Assembly: GCF_001500125.1 (NCBI RefSeq)
Contig: NZ_LQIV01000009.1
Location: 1-64,000, forward strand
Reading direction: 5' to 3'
DNA from: Mycobacterium sp. IS-1742
GTDB lineage: Bacteria > Actinomycetota > Actinomycetes > Mycobacteriales > Mycobacteriaceae
Length of the DNA: 64,000 nucleotides
A program made the position numbers and the translations under genes. The notes under the pieces are model-generated. The model saw only the letters and a list, made by a program, of their open reading frames with translations, was not told where the DNA came from and did not search any database. Below, piece after piece: positions 53,469 to 63,549 of this stretch (positions within the stretch are counted from its first letter, which is position 1; the number at the start of each line of letters is the position of its first letter).

Positions 53469-55391
53469 TCACGCAGTGATGTCATCCCCGCTGGCCTGTT
53501 CGAGCAGGCTGCGGCGGTAGGCCTCCATCGCCACCAGGTCGCCGAACAGCGCGTGGTACTCGTCGCCCTGCTCCACCGGCGACATGCGTTGCAGTTTCGA
53601 CTTCACCTCGGCGATCTGCCGGCCCACCCAGACCTCCTGGAGCCGGGCCAGGACCCCGCCGATGTAACGGGGCAGCTTGTCGTCGTCCTCGACCCGGATG
53701 GCCTCGACGCTCAACTCGTTGACCAGGTTGGCCGCCTGCGGGCTGGCGGTCTGCTCGCGCACCACCTCGATCCATTGCGCACCCGAGAGCCCGGCGGCCG
53801 CGCCGCCCGCCCCCTCGATCGCGGTGCGCACCGCCCGATAGCCGGGATGGGTGAAGCTGTCGACGGTCAGCGCGTCGAAGACCGGGCCGGCCAGCGCCGG
53901 GTACTGCAGCGCCGATTTGAGCGCCTCGCGCTGCGGCCACAACGTCGGGTCGGCGGGATCGGGTCGCGCGGCGACATCCGGGGCGCGCCGCGGCTGGGTG
54001 GGCGCCGCGTCCGCGCCGTTGCGCCGACGGCCCCGGTCCGGCATCCCGCGTTTGGCGGCCTCTTCGCGCACCCGGTTGAGCACCTGGGCCTCGTCGGCCC
54101 AGCCGGTCCAGCCCGCCAGCCGGCGCGCGTACTCGTCGCGCAGCGCATAGTCACGGATCCGGGACACCAGCGGCACGCAGCGGCGCAGGGCCTCCACCTG
54201 CGCGGCCGGATCGTTGTCCAGGACGTCGCCGTCGGGGATCAGGCTGCGGATCGCGAACTCGAACATCGGGATCCGCCGGGCCACCAGGTCGCGCAGCGCG
54301 TTGTCGCCCGACTTCAGCCGCAGATCGCAGGGATCCATCCCGTCTGCGGCGACCGCGACGAACGACTTGCCCGCCACCTGCTGATCGCCGTCGAACGCCT
54401 TGAGCGCGGCGGCCTGCCCGGCGGCGTCACCGTCGAACACGAAGATCAACTCGCCGCGGTACCAGTTGTCGTCCATCATCAGCCGGCGCAGCAGCGCCAG
54501 GTGTCCGTCGCCGAAGGCGGTGCCGCATGAGGCGACGGCGGTGGTCTCGTTGGCCAGGTGCATGGCCATCACGTCGGTATAGCCCTCGACGACGACGGCC
54601 CGGTGCGATTTGGCGATGTCCCGCTTGGCCAGGTCGAGGCCGAACAGCACCGCGGACTTCTTGTACAACACCGTCTCGGGGGTGTTGACGTACTTGGCTT
54701 CCATCGGATCGTCGTCGAAGATGCGGCGTGCGCCGAATCCGATGACCTCTCCCCCGGCCGCCCGGATGGGCCACAGCAACCGCCGGTGGAAACGGTCCAT
54801 CGGCCCGCGTTTGCCCTCTCGGGAGAGCCCGGCGGCCTCGAGCTCCTTGAACTCGAATCCCTTGCGCAGCAGGTGTTTGGTGAGCCTGTCCCAGCCCGAC
54901 GGGGCGAAGCCGCAGCCGAATCGGGCGGCCGCCTGGGCGTCGAAATTGCGCTCCATGAGGTACTGCCGGGCCGGGGCGGCCTCGTCGGAGGTCAGCGCCT
55001 CCGCGTAAAACTCCTGCGCCGCGGCGTTGGCGGCCAGCAGCCTGCTGCGGCTGCCCCGGTCGCGCTGCACGTTGGTGGTCGAGGCGCCGGTGTAGGTGAC
55101 GGTGTAGCCGATCCGGTCGGCGAGCAGTTCGACCGATTCGACGAAGTTGACGTGCTCGATCTTCTGGACGAACGCGTAGACGTCACCGCCCTCGCCGCAG
55201 CCGAAGCAGTGGAAGTGGCCGTGGTTGGGGCGGACGTGGAACGACGGCGACTTCTCGTCATGGAACGGGCACAGCCCCTTGAGCGAATCGGCTCCGGCGC
55301 GGCGCAACTGCACATAGTCGCCGACGACGTCCTCGATGCGCACCTTCTCGCGGATCGCCGCGATATCGCGATCAGGGATCCGGCCAGGCAC
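53469..55391 (-). CDS. dnaG: DNA primase
   Basis: This 640-residue enzyme lays RNA primers at the replication fork. The N-terminal CHC2 zinc finger uses C41, H44, C62 and C65. The RNA-polymerase/TOPRIM core (about 120-400) includes VVVEGYTDVMAMH (E and the acidic loop) and FVFDGDAAGQ. The C-terminal helicase-binding domain (about 480-640) contacts DnaB. It lies 4 bases after dgt in the same direction, the order dgt-dnaG being conserved in mycobacteria (Rv2344c-Rv2343c). Confidence 0.97.
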   Translation of the reverse strand: MPGRIPDRDIAAIREKVRIEDVVGDYVQLRRAGADSLKGLCPFHDEKSPSFHVRPNHGHFHCFGCGEGGDVYAFVQKIEHVNFVESVELLADRIGYTVTYTGASTTNVQRDRGSRSRLLAANAAAQEFYAEALTSDEAAPARQYLMERNFDAQAAARFGCGFAPSGWDRLTKHLLRKGFEFKELEAAGLSREGKRGPMDRFHRRLLWPIRAAGGEVIGFGARRIFDDDPMEAKYVNTPETVLYKKSAVLFGLDLAKRDIAKSHRAVVVEGYTDVMAMHLANETTAVASCGTAFGDGHLALLRRLMMDDNWYRGELIFVFDGDAAGQAAALKAFDGDQQVAGKSFVAVAADGMDPCDLRLKSGDNALRDLVARRIPMFEFAIRSLIPDGDVLDNDPAAQVEALRRCVPLVSRIRDYALRDEYARRLAGWTGWADEAQVLNRVREEAAKRGMPDRGRRRNGADAAPTQPRRAPDVAARPDPADPTLWPQREALKSALQYPALAGPVFDALTVDSFTHPGYRAVRTAIEGAGGAAAGLSGAQWIEVVREQTASPQAANLVNELSVEAIRVEDDDKLPRYIGGVLARLQEVWVGRQIAEVKSKLQRMSPVEQGDEYHALFGDLVAMEAYRRSLLEQASGDDITA

Positions 55392-55395
55392 CCGC

Positions 55396-56679
55396 TCAGT
55401 CTAGAGGTCTGGGCGAGCGCGCCTCATGCACTCGTTCCAGCCGGCCCTCGGTATAGGACGCGATCTGATCGATCACCACGCGCAGCCGGGCGCCGTCGTC
55501 CTCGGCGGCGACGAATTCAGGGGCCAACAGCGGATCGAGGCTGCTCGGCGCCTGCCCCCACAGGATCAGCGCCACCTCGTGGATGCGGGTGCGCTGATCG
55601 GCCTGGATGCCGAGGTGCCCGTGGTCGCTCATGATGAACTGCAGGGCCAGCATCTTCAGCACCGCCACCTCCGCCCGCACCAGCGTCGGCACCGCGAGGT
55701 CGGTATCAAAACGATGTAGCGCGCCTCCTCCCGCGACCGACCTGGTCTCGGTGATCGCGGCGTTGGCGAAGCGGCCGACCAGTTCGCTGGTCATCCGCTT
55801 GAGCGCGACCGACGCGGCCAGGGTGCCGTCGTACTTGCCCACGTCGGACACCACCGGCATCTGGGAGAGGCGCTCGGCGGCGGCGAGCAGATCGTCGAGC
55901 GCCAGCGTCGGGAAAGCCTCGGCGCCCAGACGCGCCAACGAGGCGGCCGCGTCGTCGTCGGCCAGCACCCGCAGGTCGATCCGGCCGGACACGACACCGT
56001 CCTCGACGTCGTGCACGGAGTACGCGACGTCGTCGGCCCAGTCCATCACCTGGGCCTCCAGACAGGGCCGCTCGGCCGGGGCGCCGTCGCGCACCCAGTC
56101 CGCCGCGGCCGTGTCGTCGCCGGAGAAGCCCCCGTAGAAGCCGAACTTCGTGCGGTCGCCGCGCTGCCACGGGTACTTCGTGACCGCGTCCAGCGCCGCC
56201 CTGGTCAGGTTCAGCCCGGCGCTGCGACCATGCGGGTCAACCACTTTGGGCTCCAGCCGGGTGAGGATCCGGAAGTTCTGCGCATTGCCCTCGAACCCCC
56301 CGAACGCCCTGGCGATGTCGTTGAGCGCGCGTTCGCCGTTGTGGCCGTACGGCGGGTGTCCGATGTCGTGGGCGAGACCGGCGAGATCGACCAGGTCGGG
56401 GTCACAGCCCAGGCCGACGGCCATCCCCCGGCCGATCTGGGCCACCTCGAGCGAATGGGTCAGCCGGGTGCGCGGTGTGTCGCCTTCGCGCGGACCCACC
56501 ACCTGCGTCTTGTCCGCGAGTCGGCGCAGCGCCGCACAGTGCAGCACGCGGGCCCGGTCGCGGGCGAAGTCGGTGCGGTGCTCGGTGCCCGCCCCCGGCA
56601 GCACAGCACTCTTCGCCGGTTCGGCCACCAGGCGTTGGCGATCGAACTCGTCGTAGCTGTCCTGCAGTCGTGGATTCAC
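55396..56679 (-). CDS. dgt: Deoxyguanosinetriphosphate triphosphohydrolase-like protein
   Basis: The 427-residue HD-domain enzyme removes triphosphate from dGTP and related dNTPs. The HD metal ligands are H75 in [10 protein letters not shown] and H104-D105 in [16 protein letters not shown], with a later Asp in [16 protein letters not shown]. It likely helps set dNTP pools next to replication genes. Its stop lies 4 bases before dnaG, and it diverges from the TPM-domain gene. Confidence 0.95.
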   Translation of the reverse strand: MNPRLQDSYDEFDRQRLVAEPAKSAVLPGAGTEHRTDFARDRARVLHCAALRRLADKTQVVGPREGDTPRTRLTHSLEVAQIGRGMAVGLGCDPDLVDLAGLAHDIGHPPYGHNGERALNDIARAFGGFEGNAQNFRILTRLEPKVVDPHGRSAGLNLTRAALDAVTKYPWQRGDRTKFGFYGGFSGDDTAAADWVRDGAPAERPCLEAQVMDWADDVAYSVHDVEDGVVSGRIDLRVLADDDAAASLARLGAEAFPTLALDDLLAAAERLSQMPVVSDVGKYDGTLAASVALKRMTSELVGRFANAAITETRSVAGGGALHRFDTDLAVPTLVRAEVAVLKMLALQFIMSDHGHLGIQADQRTRIHEVALILWGQAPSSLDPLLAPEFVAAEDDGARLRVVIDQIASYTEGRLERVHEARSPRPLD

Positions 56680-56738
56680 CGAGGCACAGTCTGCCAGGGC
56701 GGTCCGCCGGTCTTCTGAAGGTCGGGTGTGTGCGGCAC

Positions 56739-56744
56739 TACATT
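56739..56744 (+). promoter_or_regulatory. Putative -10 for a leaderless TPM-protein mRNA
   Basis: TACATT (TANNNT type) is followed by seven bases and then the ATG at 56752, the distance that gives a transcript starting at the start codon. Confidence 0.4.
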
Positions 56745-56751
56745 GACGACC

Positions 56752-58752
56752 ATGCGCATCACGCGACTGCTCGCCCTGCTCGCCACGCTCCTGACGGCGG
56801 GTGTCCTCCTGGCGCCGGTGACCTCCGCCGAACCGCCGTTCCGGCTGCCGGGCTACGTCACCGACCAGGCGGGCGCGTTGACCGCCGCGCAGCGCGGCCA
56901 GGTCCAGGAGGCGGTCGATCGCCTCTACAACGACCGCAAGGTCCGGCTGTGGGTGGTGTTCGTCGACGACTTCTCCGGCCAGGGTGCGGTGAACTGGGCG
57001 CGCAGCACCATGCAGATCAGCGATCTCGGGGGCTACGACGCGCTGCTGGCGGTCGCGACCGTCGACCGCGCCTACGCACTGCAGGTGCCGTCGACGGTGC
57101 CGGATCTGACCGCCGCGGACGTCGATGAGGTCCGGCGCAACCAGGTCGAACCCGCGCTGCGCGGCAGCGACTGGGCCGGCGGTGCGATCGCCGCCGCCGA
57201 CGGTCTGAACAACGCGGCCGCACCGAGGCAGATCGCCTGGGGCGGCATGCTGTTCGCGCTGGGCGTCATCGTCCTGGCCGTGTTAGTCCTCTGGGTGTGG
57301 GCCCGGCGGCGCAGCCGCAAACGCCGCGCCGCCGAGATCGAGCGGGCCCGCCGCGTCGACCCGAGCGATCCGAACGCCCTGGCCTCGGTGTCCGTGGACG
57401 CCCTCGACGAACTCTCGAAATCGATGGTGGTCGAGGTCGACAACGCGGTGCGCACCAGCAGCAACGAACTCGCACTGGCCGTCGAGGAATTCGGTCCCCA
57501 GCGCACCGAACCGTTCACCCGCGCGGTCGACAACGCCAAACAGACGCTGGCCCAGGCGTTCACCGTGCGCCACCAACTCGACGACGCGATCCCCGAGACA
57601 CCCGCCCAGCGCCGCGACCTGTTGACCCGGGTGATCGTCGCCGCCGCGAAGGCCGACCGCGAACTCGACGCGCAGACCGAGGCGTTCGAGCAGCTGCGCG
57701 AGCTCGTGATCAACGCACCGTCGCGGCTGGACGGCCTGACCCAACTCGTCGTCGACGTCACCGCCCGCATCGAACCGTCCCGGCAGAAACTGACCGCCCT
57801 GCACACCGAATTCGATGCCGCCGCACTGGCATCGGTGGCGGGCAACGTCGACGCGGCCACCGAACTGCTGACGTTCGCCGACCAGAACATCACCCGCGGC
57901 CGGGAGCTGGCCGCCCGACCGGTGGCCGGCCGCCAGAGCGAGCTCGTCGACGCCGTGCGCGCAGCGGAATCGGCGTTGAGTCAGGCCGGTTCGCTGCTCG
58001 ACGCGGTGGACAGCGCCGCCAGCGACATCCGGCGCGCCGCAGCGCACCTGCCCACGGTGATCGAGGACATCCAGTCCGGGATACGTCAGGCCGGTGAGCT
58101 GCTCGCCGGCGGCGACGTGCCGCAGAGCGCCCCACTCGCGGCCGCGCGGGACGCCGCCTCGGCGGCCGTGGCGACCGCACAGCAGTCAGGTTCGACCGAT
58201 CCGCTCGGCGCCTTCACCCAGCTCACGAAGGCAGACGCCGACCTCGACCGGCTGCTGGCCACCGTCGAAGAGGAGCGCGAGGCCGCCGAACGGCTGAACC
58301 GCGCACTCGAGGAGGCTCTGTTCGTGGCCCGGTCGCGGGTGCGCTCGGTGTCGGATTTCATCGACACCCGCCGCGGCAGCATCGGCCCGGAGGCCAGGAC
58401 CCGACTCGCCGAGGCCGTCCGCCAGATCAGCGCCGCCGACGCCAAACGCACGACCAACCCCTCCGAGGCGATCGCGCACGCGAACGGGGCGGCGATGCTG
58501 GCCGCCCAGGCCCAACAGCTCGCCAACGCCGACGTCCAGTACGCCCAACAGGCCTACATGGGACGCTACGGGGGCGGTGGCGGCGGCAACATGGGCGCGA
58601 TGATCGGCGGCATCCTGATCGGCAACATCCTCAGCGGCGGCATGCGCGGCGGTTTCGGAGGCGGCTTCGGCGGCGGCGGTTTCGGCCCGGGCTCGTTCGG
58701 CGGATCCGGCGGTGGAGGCGGCGGGATGTTCGGCGGCGGGGGCCGCTTCTAG
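56752..58752 (+). CDS. TPM-domain membrane protein with coiled coil and Gly-rich tail (Rv2345-like)
   Basis: The 666-residue protein from ATG 56752 has a signal peptide ([26 protein letters not shown]), an exported TPM domain (about 30-150, [27 protein letters not shown]...), one membrane helix (about 165-185, [16 protein letters not shown]), a long cytoplasmic region of Ala/Glu-rich helices (about 190-590) and a Gly-rich C-terminus. TPM domains occur in proteins linked to photosystem II repair in plants and to envelope functions in bacteria; the role in mycobacteria is unknown. The position between dgt and glyS matches Rv2345. It is convergent with glyS. Confidence 0.92.
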   Translation: MRITRLLALLATLLTAGVLLAPVTSAEPPFRLPGYVTDQAGALTAAQRGQVQEAVDRLYNDRKVRLWVVFVDDFSGQGAVNWARSTMQISDLGGYDALLAVATVDRAYALQVPSTVPDLTAADVDEVRRNQVEPALRGSDWAGGAIAAADGLNNAAAPRQIAWGGMLFALGVIVLAVLVLWVWARRRSRKRRAAEIERARRVDPSDPNALASVSVDALDELSKSMVVEVDNAVRTSSNELALAVEEFGPQRTEPFTRAVDNAKQTLAQAFTVRHQLDDAIPETPAQRRDLLTRVIVAAAKADRELDAQTEAFEQLRELVINAPSRLDGLTQLVVDVTARIEPSRQKLTALHTEFDAAALASVAGNVDAATELLTFADQNITRGRELAARPVAGRQSELVDAVRAAESALSQAGSLLDAVDSAASDIRRAAAHLPTVIEDIQSGIRQAGELLAGGDVPQSAPLAAARDAASAAVATAQQSGSTDPLGAFTQLTKADADLDRLLATVEEEREAAERLNRALEEALFVARSRVRSVSDFIDTRRGSIGPEARTRLAEAVRQISAADAKRTTNPSEAIAHANGAAMLAAQAQQLANADVQYAQQAYMGRYGGGGGGNMGAMIGGILIGNILSGGMRGGFGGGFGGGGFGPGSFGGSGGGGGGMFGGGGRF

Positions 58753-58760
58753 TCGCTGGC

Positions 58761-58818
58761 CGAGCAGACGCAGAATCGCCCTCTTGCCCTGTAAAAAGGG
58801 CGATTCTGCGTCTGCTCG
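58761..58818. terminator. Perfect 22-base inverted repeat between convergent genes
   Basis: Arms at 58761-58782 and 58797-58818 are exact complements, with a 14-base AT-richer loop. It lies between the stops of the TPM gene and glyS and should end transcription in both directions. The arm sequence (core GCAGACGCAGAATCGCCC) seems to be one I have met repeatedly in mycobacterial intergenic DNA, so it may be a dispersed element. Confidence 0.75.
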
Positions 58819-58827
58819 CGCGGGAAG

Positions 58828-60234
58828 TCAGCACCCCTTCAGCCGCACCGCGAGGTAGTCCGACACCGCATCGAGACCGATGCGGTCCTGTGTCATCGTG
58901 TCGCGCTCGCGGATCGTCACGGCGTGATCCTCGAGCGAGTCGAAGTCGACGGTGATGCAGAAGGGGGTGCCGATCTCGTCCTGGCGGCGGTAGCGCCGGC
59001 CGATCGCGCCGGCGTCGTCGAACTCGACATTCCAGTTCTTCCGCAGCTCCGCGGCGAGGTCACGCGCCTTGGGTGACAGGTCGGCGTGGCGGGACAGTGG
59101 CAGCACCGCGGCCTTGACCGGGGCCAGGCGCGGGTCGAGCCGCAACACCGTGCGCTTGTCGACGCCGCCCTTGGCGTTGGGCGCCTCGTCCTCGGTGTAC
59201 GCGTCGACGAGGAACGCCATCAGCGAGCGGGTCAGCCCCGCCGCCGGCTCGATCACGTACGGCGTGTACCGGGTGTCGGTGGCCTGGTCGTAGAACGACA
59301 GGTCGGTGCCGGAGTGCTTCGCGTGCGTGGAAAGGTCGAAGTCGGTGCGGTTGGCGACACCCTCGAGCTCACCCCACGGGTTGCCGGCGAAGCCGAATTT
59401 GTACTCGATGTCGACCGTGCGGTCCGAGTAGTGCGACAACTTGTCCTTCGGATGCTCGTAGAGGCGCAGGTTGTCGCGGTCGATGCCGAGGTCGACGTAC
59501 CACTGCAGGCGGGTGTCGATCCAGTACTGGTGCCACTCGGCGGCCGTCGACGGTTCGACGAAGAACTCCATCTCCATCTGCTCGAACTCGCGGGTCCGGA
59601 AGATGAAGTTGCCCGGGGTGATCTCGTTGCGGAAGCTCTTGCCGATCTGGCCGATGCCGAACGGCGGCTTCTTGCGCGCGGTGGTCACCACGTTGGCGAA
59701 GTTGACGAAGATGCCCTGGGCGGTCTCGGGCCGCAGGTAGTGCAGCCCGTCCTCGGTCTCGATCGGGCCGAGGTAGGTCTTAAGCATCATGTTGAAGTCG
59801 CGCGGTTCGGTCCACTGGCCCTTGGTGCCGCAGTCCGGGCAGGTGATCTCGCTCATCGGCACTTCATCTGGATCCACGGCCGCGTCGCGCGTGCTCTTCT
59901 TCGAGGCGTAGGCCTCCTGCATGTGGTCCTGACGGTGCCGCTTGTGGCAGTTCAGGCATTCGACGAGCGGATCGTTGAACACCTCGACGTGGCCGGAGGC
60001 CACCCACACCTCGCGCGGCAGGATGATGGCGGAGTCCAGGCCCACGACATCATCTCGAGCCGTCACGACGGATTTCCACCACTGCCGCTTGATGTTCTCT
60101 TTGAGCTCCACCCCGAGTGGTCCGTAATCCCAGGCCGACTTCGTGCCGCCGTAGATCTCGCCGGATTGGTAGACCAGTCCACGGCGTTTCGCCAGGTTCG
60201 CAACGGTGTCGATGATCGAAGAAGAGGGAGCCAC
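58828..60234 (-). CDS. glyS: Glycyl-tRNA synthetase
   Basis: The 468-residue class II synthetase is the dimeric one-chain type (not the alpha2beta2 glyQ/glyS type), which is standard for actinobacteria. Motif 2 is in [25 protein letters not shown] and motif 3 near [15 protein letters not shown] zinc-binding insert with CLNCHKRH and CPDCGTKG lies at about 88-145. The C-terminal anticodon-binding domain is about 365-468. It charges tRNA-Gly. It starts about 135 bases from the divergent SnoaL-like gene. Confidence 0.97.
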   Translation of the reverse strand: MAPSSSIIDTVANLAKRRGLVYQSGEIYGGTKSAWDYGPLGVELKENIKRQWWKSVVTARDDVVGLDSAIILPREVWVASGHVEVFNDPLVECLNCHKRHRQDHMQEAYASKKSTRDAAVDPDEVPMSEITCPDCGTKGQWTEPRDFNMMLKTYLGPIETEDGLHYLRPETAQGIFVNFANVVTTARKKPPFGIGQIGKSFRNEITPGNFIFRTREFEQMEMEFFVEPSTAAEWHQYWIDTRLQWYVDLGIDRDNLRLYEHPKDKLSHYSDRTVDIEYKFGFAGNPWGELEGVANRTDFDLSTHAKHSGTDLSFYDQATDTRYTPYVIEPAAGLTRSLMAFLVDAYTEDEAPNAKGGVDKRTVLRLDPRLAPVKAAVLPLSRHADLSPKARDLAAELRKNWNVEFDDAGAIGRRYRRQDEIGTPFCITVDFDSLEDHAVTIRERDTMTQDRIGLDAVSDYLAVRLKGC

Positions 60235-60314
60235 GGTCCAACAGCGTAGTGGGCGCTCAGGACCTCCCCCGCCACCGCGTCAGCGCGAGCAACCGTGAGA
60301 CTCACCCCTTGACT

Positions 60315-60330
60315 TGAGACAAGAATCTCA
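60315..60330. promoter_or_regulatory. Inverted repeat before the SnoaL-like/TetR operon
   Basis: TGAGA CAAGAA TCTCA is a perfect 5-base inverted repeat just downstream of a TTGACT hexamer. It lies 39 bases upstream of the first gene and could be the operator for the TetR protein encoded second. Confidence 0.45.
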
Positions 60331-60369
60331 CTATGAACAATGTGTATCAACGTGGAGCCGGAGGATGCC

Positions 60370-60819
60370 ATGCCGCTCACCCGTGAAGAGATGGACCGGA
60401 TGCTCGACGAGCACTTCGGCTACGAAGCCGCTGACGATGTCGACGGCGTCCTCGCGACCCTGACCGACGACGTCGAACACGACATCGTCGGCGCACCGAC
60501 CGGCCCGACCCTGGGACCCGACAACGCCCGAGCGTTCTACGAGGGGTTGTTCGAGGACCTCTCCGAGAGCAGCGTCCACACGGTACGCCGGCTCTACGGC
60601 GAGAACTTCCTGGTCGACGAATCACTCTGGAGCGGCCGGGCGCCCGGGCGCCCGTTCGGCGTCGACGGGCGCAACCGACCGCTGCAGTTCCGCCTCTTGC
60701 ACGTGCTCGAGTTCGCCTCGGACGGGCGGATCCGCCGCGAGAACGTCTGGATCGATCTGGCCGCCATCCTCGCTCAACTACCGCAGGACGATCGCGAGAC
60801 GACGACGGACGCCCCGTGA
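60370..60819 (+). CDS. SnoaL-like (NTF2-fold) protein
   Basis: From ATG 60370, with GGAGGA just upstream, the product is 149 residues with the cone-shaped NTF2/SnoaL fold pattern: an N-terminal helix, YEAADDVDGVLATLTDDVEHDIVG, a helix with FYEGLFEDL, and C-terminal strands ending RENVWIDLAAILAQL. Such proteins are ketosteroid isomerases, dehydratases or binding proteins for small ligands. The catalytic residues cannot be assigned. It overlaps the TetR gene by GTGA, so the regulator probably responds to the substrate of this protein. Confidence 0.85.
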   Translation: MPLTREEMDRMLDEHFGYEAADDVDGVLATLTDDVEHDIVGAPTGPTLGPDNARAFYEGLFEDLSESSVHTVRRLYGENFLVDESLWSGRAPGRPFGVDGRNRPLQFRLLHVLEFASDGRIRRENVWIDLAAILAQLPQDDRETTTDAP

Positions 60820-61427
60820 CGGGAACCGAGGCGATCGGCCGCCCGAATCAGCGCAGGCGCACCCGCAAGGATCTGCTGCAGGCCGCCGCGCGGCTGATGA
60901 AACAGGGGCGCATACCCACCATCGAGGACGTCGCGCAGGAGGCGCTCGTCTCCCGCGCCACCGCGTACCGCTACTTCCCCTCGGCGGAGGCACTCATGCG
61001 CGAGGCCGCCCTCGACGTCGCGATGCCGCAACCTCGCGAGGCCCTTGCCGACGTCGACTCCACCGACCCTGTCGCCCGGCTCGAACGGGTCGACGGCGCG
61101 ATGCACGATTTCATCCTGCAGAACGACACCGCACTGAGACTGATGCTCGCCCACGCCATCGAACACGGCGCGCGCGCAATAGACGACGGCGATGCGCCGC
61201 GGCGCCAGAACCGGCGGCTCCCGATGATCGAGGCGGCGATCGAGCCTGCGCGCGATCAGTTCCGGCCGGCCACGCTGACCAGGTTGGTCCAAGCCCTCGC
61301 GCTCATCATCGGCCCGGAGGCGATGGTCGTCGGCCGGGACGTGCTTCAACTCGAGGACGGCGAGATGCGTGAGGTCAAGCGCTTCGCGATCAGCGCTCTC
61401 GTCGAGGCAGCACGGAAGGCGACCTGA
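60816..61427 (+). CDS. TetR-family transcriptional regulator
   Basis: The 203-residue protein starts at GTG overlapping the SnoaL-like stop. The helix-turn-helix is TIEDVAQEALVSRATAYRYFPSAEALMREAAL at about 36-66, followed by a helical ligand domain. Co-translation with the SnoaL-like protein and the inverted repeat upstream of that gene suggest autoregulation of a two-gene operon. The inducer is unknown. The smtB gene follows after 54 bases with its own promoter. Confidence 0.92.
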   Translation: MTGTEAIGRPNQRRRTRKDLLQAAARLMKQGRIPTIEDVAQEALVSRATAYRYFPSAEALMREAALDVAMPQPREALADVDSTDPVARLERVDGAMHDFILQNDTALRLMLAHAIEHGARAIDDGDAPRRQNRRLPMIEAAIEPARDQFRPATLTRLVQALALIIGPEAMVVGRDVLQLEDGEMREVKRFAISALVEAARKAT

Positions 61428-61443
61428 CCCGGCTCGGCAGCCG

Positions 61444-61471
61444 TTGACATGCGATTCGATGCATGTATGGT
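61444..61471 (+). promoter_or_regulatory. smtB-zur promoter with SmtB-type operator
   Basis: A -35 TTGACA (61444-61449) and -10 TATGGT (61466-61471) are 16 bases apart. Between them the inverted repeat ACATGC-N8-GCATGT (61447-61466) covers the promoter, as expected for autorepression by the ArsR/SmtB protein. Confidence 0.6.
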
Positions 61472-61481
61472 GTCAGCCATA

Positions 61482-61844
61482 ATGAAAATCGTTTCCAGCA
61501 CCGCGGCGTCGGACGCCGGTCACCAGCACGGCGGCGCGCCGCTGCCGGAGCTGCCCCCGCGCGACGTGCTCGACACCGCCGGTGACCTGCTGCGGGCACT
61601 CGCCGCGCCGGTGCGGATCGCGATCGTGCTGCACCTGCGGCATTCGGAGCGTTGCGTACACGAACTCGTCGACGCGCTGGGGGTCCCCCAGCCCCTGGTC
61701 AGCCAGCATCTGCGCATCCTCAAGCAGGCGGGAGTGGTGGCCAGCGAGCGGTCGGGCCGCGAAGTGCTCTACCGGCTCGTCGACGCCCACCTCGTGCACA
61801 TCGTCACCGACGCCGTCGCGCACGCCGGTGAGGACGTTCGGTGA
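61482..61844 (+). CDS. smtB: ArsR/SmtB-family zinc-responsive repressor
   Basis: I start this 120-residue protein at ATG 61482, about ten bases past the promoter; earlier in-frame starts (61449, 61467) lie inside the promoter and operator. The winged helix has CVHELVDALGVPQPLVSQHLRILKQAGVVASERSGREVLYRL. The helix-5 metal site DAH...HAGE fits the DxHx10HxxE zinc pattern. Zinc binding should release the operator and allow expression of smtB and zur. In M. tuberculosis this is the Rv2358-Rv2359 pair. The stop overlaps the zur start as GTGA. Confidence 0.94.
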   Translation: MKIVSSTAASDAGHQHGGAPLPELPPRDVLDTAGDLLRALAAPVRIAIVLHLRHSERCVHELVDALGVPQPLVSQHLRILKQAGVVASERSGREVLYRLVDAHLVHIVTDAVAHAGEDVR

Positions 61845-62236
61845 GCCCGGCCCCGGTCCGCGCCACCCGCCAGCGGGCGGCCATCGCCGACCTGCTCGAC
61901 GGGCTCGACGAGTTCCGCTCGGCCCAGGAGCTGCACGACGCGCTCAAGCGTCGCGGCGAGGGCATCGGGTTGACCACGGTGTACCGCACCCTGCAGTCGA
62001 TGGCGGAGTCCGGGTTGGTCGATGTGCTCCGCACGGACACCGGCGAGTCGGTCTACCGCCGCTGCTCGGCCGACCACCACCACCACCTCGTGTGCCGCGC
62101 CTGCGGCGCCGCCGTCGAGATCCAGGGCGGTCAGGTCGAGACGTGGGCCGCCGACATCGCCCGCGAACACGGATTCTCCGACGTCAGCCACACCATCGAG
62201 ATCTTCGGGCTGTGCGGGGACTGCTCAGCCCGCTAG
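61841..62236 (+). CDS. zur: Zinc uptake regulator of the Fur family
   Basis: The 131-residue repressor starts at GTG overlapping smtB. It has the Fur-family winged helix (TTVYRTLQSMAESGLVDVL) and the metal-binding C-terminal half with DHHHHLVCRACGAAVEIQ and GLCGDC, giving the structural Cys4 zinc site and His-rich regulatory site. With zinc it represses uptake genes and zinc-independent ribosomal proteins in mycobacteria. Coupling to SmtB lets high zinc raise Zur. Its stop lies within the 3' end of the convergent Rv2360c-like gene (12-base overlap). Confidence 0.95.
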   Translation: MSPAPVRATRQRAAIADLLDGLDEFRSAQELHDALKRRGEGIGLTTVYRTLQSMAESGLVDVLRTDTGESVYRRCSADHHHHLVCRACGAAVEIQGGQVETWAADIAREHGFSDVSHTIEIFGLCGDCSAR

Positions 62237-62653
62237 CGCCCGGCGGATGTCGGCCCCGGCGCCGAGCACCAGCAGGATCAGGGTGCGCAGCGCGTCGTCG
62301 GCGAGACCGGCGGCCGGGAAGTTGTAGCGCAGCAACACATCAGCGGTCTTCTTCGAATTACGCCTCGCGCCGGCGGCGATCTCCTTCGAACCGCTCTTGG
62401 CCGCCAGCGACACCGTTCCGAGCAGCGTGCCGTGCGCGAACTCGGCCACCGCCGCGCGCAGCTTGGCGTCCAGCGGCAGATCCCACGCCAGGATCTGCGT
62501 GAGCGAGACCAGTTCCAGGCCTTCGGCGATGGTGACGACCCGCAGCGAGGCGATGGTCCCGTCGTGGCGCACCGTGAGCGCACCGTCGGCCTCGGCGGTC
62601 ACCGCGTCGACGAACCCGTCGAGCACGGCAGCCAACCGCTGCTGCAGGTCCAT
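62225..62653 (-). CDS. Conserved hypothetical protein (Rv2360c-like)
   Basis: The 142-residue protein from ATG 62653 begins [32 protein letters not shown], a small alpha/beta domain, followed by helices (LAAKSGSKEIAAGARRNSKKTADVLLRYNFPAAGL). It resembles bacterial tetrameric YbjN/T3S-chaperone-like folds only vaguely; I do not assign a function. It abuts uppS in the same direction (the uppS stop shares its first base region), so it is the last gene of the recO-uppS operon. Confidence 0.85.
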   Translation of the reverse strand: MDLQQRLAAVLDGFVDAVTAEADGALTVRHDGTIASLRVVTIAEGLELVSLTQILAWDLPLDAKLRAAVAEFAHGTLLGTVSLAAKSGSKEIAAGARRNSKKTADVLLRYNFPAAGLADDALRTLILLVLGAGADIRRALAG

Positions 62654-63549
62654 CAGGCGCGCCCGAACCTTCGGTTGCGGCTGACGTACTCCTCGCACGC
62701 CGCCCACAGGTCGCGGCGATCGTAGTCCGGCCACAGCTTGTCCTGGAAGACGTATTCGGCGTAGGCGGACTGCCACAGCAGGAAGTTGCTGGCCCGCTGC
62801 TCCCCCGACGTGCGGATGAACAGGTCGACGTCGGGGATGTCGGGCCGGTGCAGGTGCCTGGCGAAGGCGGCCTCGGTGATCCGGCTCGGGTTCACCTTGC
62901 CGTCGACGGCCTCCTGCGCGAGCTGGCGCGCCGCCTCGACGATCTCGGTGCGCCCGCCGTAGTTCACGCAGTAGTTGATGGTGATGACGTCATTGTCGAC
63001 CGTCATCTCCTCGGCGATGTCGAACTCCTTGCTCACGCTGCGCCACATCCGCGGCCGGGATCCGACCCAGCGCATCCGCACGCCCATGTCGTTGAGGTTC
63101 TCCCGGCGGCGGCGGACCACCTCGCGGTTGAACCCCATCAGGAAGCGCACCTCTTCGGTGCTGCGCTTCCAGTTCTCGGTGGAGAACGCGTACACCGTCA
63201 GGTGCTTGATGCCGAGCTCGATGGCCCCGCAGGTGATGTCGATGAGCACCGCCTCGCCCATCTTGTGGCCTTCGGTGCGGCCGAGCCCGCGCTGGGTCGC
63301 CCATCGGCCGTTTCCGTCCATCACGACCGCGACGTGCTGCGGTACCTGGTCGGCGGGGATCTTGGGTGCGGCGGCCTTGCTGGTGTGCTGCGGCGGACGG
63401 GCGAACCGGCCGTTGGTGTTGGGCGGCAGCTCGGGGAACACCACCGGCCACGTCGACTTGTCGGGGAAGGTCGGATAGTCGTCGGCAGGTGGGTCGAGCT
63501 GCGGGAACTGCGACTTCTTGCGCTCAGCTCCCCGCCGCGAGCTGGTCAC
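62653..63549 (-). CDS. uppS: Decaprenyl diphosphate synthase (cis-prenyltransferase)
   Basis: The 298-residue enzyme adds isoprene units in cis to make decaprenyl diphosphate, the lipid carrier for peptidoglycan and arabinogalactan. The catalytic loop is [26 protein letters not shown] and the C-terminal [23 protein letters not shown] are the other family blocks. I chose GTG 63549, which gives the same length as the M. tuberculosis protein Rv2361c; starts further up (63561) overlap recO more. The start overlaps the end of recO by 26 bases, so expression is coupled. Confidence 0.95.
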   Translation of the reverse strand: MTSSRRGAERKKSQFPQLDPPADDYPTFPDKSTWPVVFPELPPNTNGRFARPPQHTSKAAAPKIPADQVPQHVAVVMDGNGRWATQRGLGRTEGHKMGEAVLIDITCGAIELGIKHLTVYAFSTENWKRSTEEVRFLMGFNREVVRRRRENLNDMGVRMRWVGSRPRMWRSVSKEFDIAEEMTVDNDVITINYCVNYGGRTEIVEAARQLAQEAVDGKVNPSRITEAAFARHLHRPDIPDVDLFIRTSGEQRASNFLLWQSAYAEYVFQDKLWPDYDRRDLWAACEEYVSRNRRFGRA

